From assembly GCA_023248365.1 (NCBI GenBank), contig JAHFER010000082.1, positions 1 through 7,046 on the forward strand: a DNA stretch of 7,046 nt. Direction: 5' to 3'. Below, piece after piece: positions 1-5,188 of this stretch. Each line of letters opens with the position of its first letter. Within the stretch, counting starts at the first letter, position 1. Below the pieces are notes generated by a model. That model saw only the letters and a list, made by a program, of their open reading frames with translations. It was not told where the DNA came from and did not search any database. This DNA comes from Nitrospirota bacterium (GTDB lineage: Bacteria; Nitrospirota; 9FT-COMBO-42-15; HDB-SIOI813). The position numbers and the translations under genes are program-made.

Positions 1-2049
1 CATGCCGCTTCCTAACGGACCTGGCCTGTAGAGCGCAAGTATTGCAATAAGGTCTTCAAAACAATCCGGCTTAATTTTTACAAGGATATCCCTCATCCCC
101 ATACTTTCAAGCTGGAACACGCCTGCTGTATTTCCTGATGAAAGCAGTGAATATGTCTCAGGGTCATCAAGGGGGATTGTGGATATATCAAAGCCGGTTG
201 TCCCGTTATGTGCCTGATTTATAAGCCGGACAGCGTGGTTTATCACTGTCAGTGTTTTTAGTCCGAGGAAGTCAAACTTAACAAGGCCGATCTTTTCTAT
301 GTCTCCCATGGAAAACTGGGTTACAACTTCGTTATTTGAGCCGAGTGCAAGAGGAACATATTCAGTGAGCGGGTCTTTTGATATAACTATACCAGCAGCA
401 TGTGTTGATGCATGTCTTGTAAGCCCTTCCAATGAACCGGCGTATTCCATCAGTTCCTTTATCCTTGTGTCGCTTTTAATCAGCTCTTTTAGTCTTGGCT
501 CATTCTTTAATGCCTCTTCAAGAGTTATATTCGGGCCCTCTGGTATAAGTTTAGCGACCTTATCAACCTCTGAATAAGGAATTTCAAGGCTGCGGCCTAC
601 ATCCCTTATTACACCCCGTGCAGCCATAGTTCCAAATGTGATAATCTGGGCTACGTGATCATTACCGTATTTTTCTGAGACATACTGGATAACCCTGTCC
701 CTTTTATCCATACAGAAGTCCACATCTATATCCGGCATACTTATTCTTTCAGGGTTTAAGAAACGCTCAAAGAGAAGCCCGTATTTCAGGGGATTCAAAT
801 CAGTTATCTTCAGGCAATATGCAACCAGGCTTCCGGCAGCAGAGCCGCGTCCTGGTCCAACAGGTATGGAATTCGCCTTTGCATAATTAATAAAATCCCA
901 CACAATAAGGAAGTAACCGGCATAGCCCATGTTATTTATAACCCGCAGTTCTTCCTTAACACGTGCCAGATAATCAGGGTGATGAGTTATGAGTGATGAG
1001 TTATGGGTAATGGGTAATGAGTGATGTGATTCGTACTCTAACTTCTGACCTCTGATCTCTGACGTCTGTTCTTCGACTTCTTGTTTCTGACTTCTTGCTT
1101 CTGACTTCAGCCTTTCCTCCAGTCCCTTATACACCAGCTCCTCAAGAAAGCTTTCCCTCGTATATTCTGCCGGTACGTCATAAGCAGGAAGCATGAACTT
1201 GCCGAGTTCGAGATTGACATTGCACTTCATTGCAATTTCCCTGGAATTGGTAACTGCCTCAGGTATTTCAGCAAATGCCCTGTGCATCTCCTCAGGTGAT
1301 TTCATGTAAAACTCATCAGTAGTGAACTTTAACCTCTGCGTGTCATTTATATTTGCGCCTGTCTGAATGCAGAGGAGTATCTCATGCGCCCTTGCATCTT
1401 CCTTTTTGAGATAATGACAGTCGCCTGTTGCTACCAACTGCACGTCTAACTTCTTTGAAAGCGTGACGAGTTCCCTGTTTAGCTTATCCTGCTCCGGAAT
1501 CTTATTATCCTGAATCTCAAAATAGAAATTTTCTTTCCCGAAGATGTCCCTATAATCTTCAACAGCCTTTATTGCATCATCCATCCTTCCCTGAAGTAAT
1601 CTGTATGGGATCTCCCCTTTCAGGCAGGAACTCAGTGCAATCAACCCTTCGCTGTACTGTGCTAGTATTTCTTTATCAATACGGGGCCTGTAATAGAACC
1701 CCTCAAGATGGCCGGAGCTTACAAGTTTGATAAGATTTTTGTATCCTGTATTATTTGCCGCAAGCAGTACAAGATGAAATGATGCATTTGTAATTCCGTG
1801 ATTATTCTTTTTATCGAGGCGGCTTTTCGGCGCAATATACGATTCACATCCTATTATAGGCTTTATCCCCTTTTTTACCGCTGTCCTGTAGAACTCTATT
1901 GCCCCATACATATTACCGTGGTCAGTAATGGCCAATGCCGGCATCTTATACTTCTCAGCCGCATCCAAAATCCCCTCAATAGTATTCGCCCCGTCAAGCA
2001 GGCTGTATTTTGTATGCAGATGCAAATGTACAAAGTCTGAGTGATGCAT
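1..2049 (-). CDS. dnaE: DNA polymerase III subunit alpha, N-terminal 683 residues (3' end outside window)
   Basis: This is the catalytic subunit of the replicative DNA polymerase. The start ATG (2047-2049) gives MHHSDFVHLHLHTKYSLLDG, the PHP opening motif; AAGGAAC and AAGG stretches lie 6-17 bases upstream. The PHP domain fills about residues 5-280 and shows H8, H10, D19, H44, E69, H92, C142, D210 and H212, the full set of metal-ligand positions. The polymerase part follows: GPGRGSAAGSLVAY near residue 400, PDIDVDF (aspartates 440, 442, 444), RHASTHAAG, and KFDFLGL with D593, the expected third catalytic aspartate. The frame is still open at base 1 in LYRPGPLGSGM, equivalent to roughly the middle of the about 1160-residue E. 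coli protein. Residues 315-357 are an extra segment encoded by 7-base repeats and absent from the DnaE sequences I remember. The gene has its own promoter. Identity is certain; the tau-binding and OB regions lie outside the window. Confidence 0.98.
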   Translation of the reverse strand, partial: MHHSDFVHLHLHTKYSLLDGANTIEGILDAAEKYKMPALAITDHGNMYGAIEFYRTAVKKGIKPIIGCESYIAPKSRLDKKNNHGITNASFHLVLLAANNTGYKNLIKLVSSGHLEGFYYRPRIDKEILAQYSEGLIALSSCLKGEIPYRLLQGRMDDAIKAVEDYRDIFGKENFYFEIQDNKIPEQDKLNRELVTLSKKLDVQLVATGDCHYLKKEDARAHEILLCIQTGANINDTQRLKFTTDEFYMKSPEEMHRAFAEIPEAVTNSREIAMKCNVNLELGKFMLPAYDVPAEYTRESFLEELVYKGLEERLKSEARSQKQEVEEQTSEIRGQKLEYESHHSLPITHNSSLITHHPDYLARVKEELRVINNMGYAGYFLIVWDFINYAKANSIPVGPGRGSAAGSLVAYCLKITDLNPLKYGLLFERFLNPERISMPDIDVDFCMDKRDRVIQYVSEKYGNDHVAQIITFGTMAARGVIRDVGRSLEIPYSEVDKVAKLIPEGPNITLEEALKNEPRLKELIKSDTRIKELMEYAGSLEGLTRHASTHAAGIVISKDPLTEYVPLALGSNNEVVTQFSMGDIEKIGLVKFDFLGLKTLTVINHAVRLINQAHNGTTGFDISTIPLDDPETYSLLSSGNTAGVFQLESMGMRDILVKIKPDCFEDLIAILALYRPGPLGSGM
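981..1110 (-). repeat. Two families of heptanucleotide repeats inserted in frame in dnaE
   Basis: On the plus strand, 981-1029 reads as seven 7-base units: GATGAGT, TATGAGT, GATGAGT, TATGGGT, AATGGGT, AATGAGT and a degenerate GATGTGA. After a 13-base junction, 1043-1110 holds about nine and a half units of a second family: TTCTGAC, CTCTGAT, CTCTGAC, GTCTGTT, CTTCGAC, TTCTTGT, TTCTGAC, TTCTTGC, TTCTGAC and a partial TTCAG. On the coding strand the ideal units are ACTCATC and GTCAGAA. The segment encodes about 43 residues between GLEERL and PDYLARVKEEL, which are nearly adjacent in ordinary DnaE. The repeats lie in a hydrophilic linker and introduce no stop or frameshift. They resemble in principle the short tandem heptamers of cyanobacteria. 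The 7-base period is read directly; origin by insertion or expansion is inferred. Confidence 0.9.
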
Positions 2050-2072
2050 AAGTAGCCTTGTTCCTTATTAAA

Positions 2073-2096
2073 ATCCTATATATAGATCCTATATAG
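2073..2096. repeat. Tandem TATA-rich palindromes in the dnaE leader
   Basis: The plus strand reads ATCCTATATATAG followed directly by ATCCTATATAG. Each copy contains a perfect palindrome, CTATATATAG and CTATATAG. They lie between the predicted dnaE transcription start near 2151 and the start codon, 24 bases from the ATG. The pair could be a protein-binding site or simply AT-rich low-complexity leader; no known operator was recognised. Confidence 0.45.
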
Positions 2097-2157
2097 TGTG
2101 GTGATTTGGGAAGTTTATGCTATTTAACAACAATGTATAGTGCCAAATATGGTAAAT

Positions 2158-2186
2158 ATTTTATATTTTATGGGGGGAGTTGTCAA
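2158..2186 (-). promoter_or_regulatory. Sigma70-type promoter of dnaE
   Basis: On the minus strand a perfect -35 box TTGACA (2181-2186) is followed by a 17-base spacer containing a run of six C and then a -10 box TAAAAT (2158-2163). Transcription would start near 2151, leaving a leader of about 100 bases before dnaE. It lies in the 196-base gap (2050-2245) downstream of the lipoprotein gene, so dnaE can be transcribed separately. The rest of that gap is AT-rich, and I saw no convincing GC-rich terminator hairpin in it. Confidence 0.75.
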
Positions 2187-2245
2187 TTAAATTTTATTAC
2201 TTGTAATGTATAATAGCTTGTGTCAGAGATAGGAATGTGGTGATC

Positions 2246-2602
2246 TTACTTCTTTTTAGCAGGTTTTGCCGGAACTGCCGGCTTTTGTTGAGCCGTTGGT
2301 TTAACTGCGGTTTTCTTAGCAGTAAGTTTTGCCTTCATGTCTTCGTTTTCCTGCTTAAGGGTGTTATTGTCACTCTCTAAGTTCGAGACCTTTTGTGCTA
2401 AAGACTCATTCTCTGCTTTGAATTGATTGATTTGATCAGACAGGCCGGCCTTATCCTGATTGGCCTTTTCTAATTCCTTGACAATCTTTTCGTGATCAGA
2501 TTTTGAAACACCACATCCGATAGCTGACATGGTCAGCATAAGGGCTACCATGACTATAAGGATTTTCTTATAAAACATAATATTTCTTTTTATCATATCC
2601 AT
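2246..2602 (-). CDS. Small coiled-coil lipoprotein of unknown function
   Basis: This 118-residue protein has a lysine-containing N-terminus, a hydrophobic stretch (ILIVMVALMLTMSAIG) and a cysteine at residue 30 in the lipobox-like sequence SAIGC. It is probably cleaved and lipid-anchored at C30. Residues 35-95 form a heptad-patterned coiled coil with hydrophobic positions L54, I58, F61, L68, V72, L75 and L82. Residues 96-118 are a Lys/Pro/Ala tail ending PAKPAKKK. Size and shape recall Lpp-like or SlyB/YgdI-like small envelope lipoproteins, but no family is assigned. None of the three possible starts (M1, M3, or M9 at 2576-2578) has a clear Shine-Dalgarno sequence; M9 would give the most typical lipoprotein signal (MFYKKILIV). 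It lies 32 bases after the OB-fold gene and is probably co-transcribed with it. Coding status is likely; the function is unknown. Confidence 0.78.
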   Translation of the reverse strand: MDMIKRNIMFYKKILIVMVALMLTMSAIGCGVSKSDHEKIVKELEKANQDKAGLSDQINQFKAENESLAQKVSNLESDNNTLKQENEDMKAKLTAKKTAVKPTAQQKPAVPAKPAKKK

Positions 2603-2634
2603 ATCAACTATCGGTAAAGTGGTTTAAAGAGTAC

Positions 2635-2970
2635 TTATTTCTTTTCCTCTTTCTTTTCTTCCTTCTTTTCCTCTTTTTTCTCTGCCTTCTTTTCTTTTTT
2701 CTCTGCCTTCTTTGACTCAACTACCTTTATGGACTTTGCGTGTCCATTGTCTTCGTCAACCTCTACCATGGCGCCGACCTTAACATCGCCTTCTTTCTGT
2801 GTAGTTGCATCGAAGTGAATCTCGTGCTTCATCTTCCCCTCTTTTACAACATAAACAGACTTTTTCTCATCAATCTTTGTAACCTTTCCTTTGACCATAC
2901 CTGCAAAACTTACGGTGACAAAAGAAGCTACAACTGCTGCTGTTAATATACCCTGGAATATTTTCCTCAT
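2635..2970 (-). CDS. Exported small OB-fold-like protein with a Lys/Glu-rich tail
   Basis: This 111-residue protein starts with a clear signal peptide (MRKIFQGIL to VSFA, cleavage expected after A23), so the mature protein should be periplasmic. Residues 24-86 alternate beta-strand-like segments (GMVKGKVTKIDEKKSVYVV, KHEIHFDATTQ, KVGAMVEVDEDNGHAKSIKVV). The pattern is typical of small five-stranded barrels such as DUF5666-type or CusF-type OB folds. Residues 87-111 are almost purely Lys and Glu, mostly as EKKE units. It lacks the Trp and Met-x-Met copper site of CusF, although M47, H49 and H52 are clustered. It has a very strong ribosome binding site and heads a pair with the lipoprotein gene. 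It lies 120 bases downstream of a CusS-like kinase; a link in function is only a guess. The specific function is unknown. Confidence 0.82.
   Translation of the reverse strand: MRKIFQGILTAAVVASFVTVSFAGMVKGKVTKIDEKKSVYVVKEGKMKHEIHFDATTQKEGDVKVGAMVEVDEDNGHAKSIKVVESKKAEKKEKKAEKKEEKKEEKKEEKK
2638..2712 (-). repeat. Low-complexity Lys/Glu codon repeat
   Basis: The last 25 codons of the OB-fold gene are nearly all AAR and GAR, giving a purine-only coding strand. The encoded EKKE units imply an imperfect 12-base period. Such tracts vary in copy number by slippage, so the tail length may differ between strains. Confidence 0.7.
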
Positions 2971-2977
2971 TGATTTT

Positions 2978-2990
2978 TCACCTCCTTTCT
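2978..2990 (-). promoter_or_regulatory. Extended Shine-Dalgarno sequence of the OB-fold gene
   Basis: The minus strand reads AGAAAGGAGGTGA, ending seven bases before the ATG. It is complementary over 13 bases to the 16S rRNA tail of the TCACCTCCTTTCT type. It fixes the start codon and predicts high translation. The surrounding gap (2971-3090) is otherwise AT-rich; I found neither a convincing promoter nor a GC-rich terminator in it. Confidence 0.88.
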
Positions 2991-3090
2991 GTTTTTGTAA
3001 TATCGGGAATCCTTAAGTAACGAATCTCTTTTCCCAAATTCATTAATTAAGACAATACACCAGTAACATTAAATTAATATTAGATTTATA

Positions 3091-4515
3091 TTAGAATTTA
3101 TTAATCTTTAAGAGGAAGGCAGGCAGGCAGACAGTAAATTTACTCCCTTTGCCAATTGTACTTTCCACCGCTATTCTACCCTGATGCGATTCTATGATCC
3201 ATTTAGAGATACTGAGGCCAAGGCCGCTCCCTTTTGTAGACCTTGATTTATCAACCTGATAAAACCTTTCAAAGATGTGCGGAATATCTTCTTCCGGTAT
3301 TCCTATTCCTGTGTCTTCAACAGATATGACCACATCTCTATCATTTTTTTCCATGGATAGAGTGACGTTCCCGCATGCTTCTGTGTAGGTTATAGCGTTT
3401 TTAACGAGATTGAGGAGTAACTCTCTTATAAGTATCTCATCCCCGTAAATAGTTGCCGGACTGCTAACCTTTAATTTTAAATTGATACAATTTTCCTGTG
3501 CAAGTAATTGAAGCTGTTTGAATGCCCATTCTGTAAGGTTTTTCATGTCAAGTTCAGACTTCTGGAGTTCAATCTCACCGCGTTCTGCCTTAGATAGAAA
3601 TAACAGCCTTTCTACGATGTTCTCCATCCGGAGGATCTCTTCAAGGTTACTCTCAAGCGTCTGCCGGTATTCTTCAATGGAGCGGTATCTCTTCAAGCTT
3701 AGCTCTGTCTGTCCTCTGAGAATTGAGAGGGGAATACGGAGTTCATGAGAGACATTTTCGCTGAAGTCTTTAATCTGGTGAAAGGAGGATTCAAGTCTCG
3801 AGATCATTTGATTAAATGCACCTGTAAGGGCTGTGATTTCAGAGCTGGTGTCTGACGTAGTTATCCGGTGCTGCAGGTCACCGGAACTGATTTGATGTGA
3901 AGCCGCTATTACGTCTTCAAGGGGCTTTAAAGCTTTTCTTGTCAGGAACCATCCGCCCACTCCAATGAATAATGTTGTAAAGGGAATAAACAATATATTT
4001 AAGTACAGTATGTTTTCCAGTGTATCTTCAATATCGTGCGTAGAACTGGCGATCTGGATAATATATACGAGTTTGTTTCTTTTGAATATTGGTTTAGTGA
4101 ATATACGCATAGAGGTGTTCTCATCTTCATCTCCGTGCGTAAGTGTAATAAAACTTTTTTGTTTGCTGATAACCTTACTCCACATCTCATCTGTGATTTT
4201 TAATTTTTGTGCTTCAGTCAGGGATGAGAGAAAGATTACAGATCGTAAGGGATCATACACCTCGATTAATACACCTTTTAACTCAATATCAGGATATTCC
4301 TTAAACATCCTTGATATCGCTGTCTGTACTTCAGGCTTTGTGGGTATTCGCCTCGGGATGGAGGAATCAAGGACATCCGCAACGACTTTAAGGGAATAGT
4401 CCTTCTGGTTCTCTAATACCTGTCTGTATCCTGTGTAACGTATGATTGCAGAGAGGGTAAGGACTACAGCAACTAAGATGCTAAACCATATGGCCAGTTT
4501 TACCCGGATGGGCAT
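3091..4515 (-). CDS. Membrane sensor histidine kinase, CusS/CopS-like
   Basis: This 474-residue sensor kinase phosphorylates itself and then a partner regulator. The order is: TM1 about residues 6-28; a periplasmic sensor region about 29-167; TM2 about 168-192; HAMP about 190-243 (ALKPLEDV, SSGDLQHRI); HisKA with phospho-acceptor H257 in SHELRIPL; then the ATPase domain with N-box N369/N373, G1 DTGIGI (401-406), IFERFYQVDKSRS and G2 GSGLGLS. The layout and HAMP/HisKA wording resemble the heavy-metal sensor kinases CusS, CopS and SilS, but no metal motif is evident in the sensor region, so the ligand is unknown. The start at 4513-4515 is chosen because AGGGAGA lies five bases upstream; a longer frame from 4542 adds nine residues without such a site. 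It overlaps the regulator gene by 35 bases. Position 261 is Ile where Thr is usual, which may affect phosphatase activity. Confidence 0.95.
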   Translation of the reverse strand: MPIRVKLAIWFSILVAVVLTLSAIIRYTGYRQVLENQKDYSLKVVADVLDSSIPRRIPTKPEVQTAISRMFKEYPDIELKGVLIEVYDPLRSVIFLSSLTEAQKLKITDEMWSKVISKQKSFITLTHGDEDENTSMRIFTKPIFKRNKLVYIIQIASSTHDIEDTLENILYLNILFIPFTTLFIGVGGWFLTRKALKPLEDVIAASHQISSGDLQHRITTSDTSSEITALTGAFNQMISRLESSFHQIKDFSENVSHELRIPLSILRGQTELSLKRYRSIEEYRQTLESNLEEILRMENIVERLLFLSKAERGEIELQKSELDMKNLTEWAFKQLQLLAQENCINLKLKVSSPATIYGDEILIRELLLNLVKNAITYTEACGNVTLSMEKNDRDVVISVEDTGIGIPEEDIPHIFERFYQVDKSRSTKGSGLGLSISKWIIESHQGRIAVESTIGKGSKFTVCLPAFLLKINKF

Positions 4516-5188
4516 TGTAATCTCCCTGCAGCATGTAACCAACTCCCCGGATTGTCTGAATCAGGCGATGTGGTTCTCCCTTGTCAATTTTATTGCGAAG
4601 GTAAGTTATGTATACATCTATGACATTTGTCTCAGTGTCAAAATCAATATTCCAGACGTGCTCGGTGATCATGCTTCTGGTCAGAACACGGTTTGGATTT
4701 CGCATGAAATATTCTAAGAGTGCGTACTCCTTGTTCGTTAAATCAATTCTTTTTGCTCCCCTGAATACCTCACGTTTTATCAGGTCTAATGTAAGATCTG
4801 CAATCTTCAGGACTTGAGTCTTTTCAACCGGCCCCCGCCTCATTAATGCACGAACCCTGGCCAGGAATTCTTCAATAGAAAACGGTTTTGTCAGGTAATC
4901 ATCCCCGCCTGCATCGAGTACAGTAACCTTATCCTGTACAGCATCCCTTGCTGTCAGGACGAGTATCGGCATCTTCTTTCCCATACCCCTTAGTTCATGA
5001 AGAACCACTAAGCCGCCTTTTTTCGGAAGCATCAGATCAAGTATAACCAGGTCATACTCGTACACTTCCGCTAAATCCACACCATCTTCACCGTTAAATG
5101 CCTGGTCTACGGCATACTGTTCTTCTTCAAGAGCCTGCCTGATGAAGTTTGAGACCTTCTTTTCATCTTCAACAATAAGTATTCTCAT
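4481..5188 (-). CDS. OmpR-family response regulator, CusR/CopR-like
   Basis: This 235-residue DNA-binding regulator is the evident partner of the downstream kinase. The receiver domain (1-118) has the acidic pair E7/D8, phospho-acceptor D51 in VILDLMLP, switch residue T79 in VLTARD, and K101 in LTKPF. The winged-helix domain (about 125-227) shows LTNKEYALLEYFMRNPNRVLTR, the recognition-helix region NVIDVYITYLRNKID and the ending IQTIRGVGYML. Length and domain order are normal for the family. Its ATG overlaps the stop of the aldehyde dehydrogenase gene as ATGA, and no Shine-Dalgarno sequence is visible before it, so translation is probably coupled to the dehydrogenase. Wording is closest to the CusR/CopR/PcoR branch. 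Target genes are not shown by the sequence; autoregulation of the operon is a reasonable expectation but no operator was identified. Confidence 0.96.
   Translation of the reverse strand: MRILIVEDEKKVSNFIRQALEEEQYAVDQAFNGEDGVDLAEVYEYDLVILDLMLPKKGGLVVLHELRGMGKKMPILVLTARDAVQDKVTVLDAGGDDYLTKPFSIEEFLARVRALMRRGPVEKTQVLKIADLTLDLIKREVFRGAKRIDLTNKEYALLEYFMRNPNRVLTRSMITEHVWNIDFDTETNVIDVYITYLRNKIDKGEPHRLIQTIRGVGYMLQGDYNAHPGKTGHMV
4521..4527 (-). promoter_or_regulatory. Shine-Dalgarno sequence that sets the kinase start
   Basis: AGGGAGA on the minus strand, five bases before the ATG at 4513-4515, lies inside the end of the regulator gene. It favours this ATG over the in-frame ATG at 4540-4542. Confidence 0.65.
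5185..5188 (-). other. ATGA stop/start overlap coupling dehydrogenase and regulator
   Basis: The minus strand reads TTTATGAGA: the dehydrogenase ends at TGA (5185-5187) and the regulator begins at ATG (5186-5188). With no visible Shine-Dalgarno sequence for the regulator, terminating ribosomes probably restart here, tying regulator synthesis to dehydrogenase synthesis. Confidence 0.85.

Noticed and set aside
299..577. Plus-strand open frame of 92 codons
   Set aside because: It lies opposite highly conserved dnaE sequence and its product shows no family features; it is a shadow of the real gene.
981..1110. CRISPR array or other regulatory repeat array within dnaE
   Set aside because: The units are 7 bases long with no unique spacers, and the stretch remains an open reading frame of DnaE.
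2200..2220. Terminator after the lipoprotein gene (ATTAC-AA-GTAAT followed by AT-rich sequence)
   Set aside because: The stem is short and AT-rich with too small a loop, and no clean T-run follows on the minus strand.
2971..3090. Promoter for the OB-fold/lipoprotein pair
   Set aside because: Several AT-rich hexamers exist, but no pair with good -35 and -10 matches at 16-18 base spacing was found; transcription may also read through from the kinase gene.
3965..4399. Plus-strand open frame of 144 codons
   Set aside because: It is antisense to the kinase membrane and sensor region, has no ribosome binding site, and its composition is that of a shadow frame.
4516..4542. Longer kinase start adding nine residues (MVTCCREIT)
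   Set aside because: No ribosome binding site precedes it, whereas AGGGAGA sits correctly before the ATG at 4513-4515, whose product begins with a normal kinase N-terminus.
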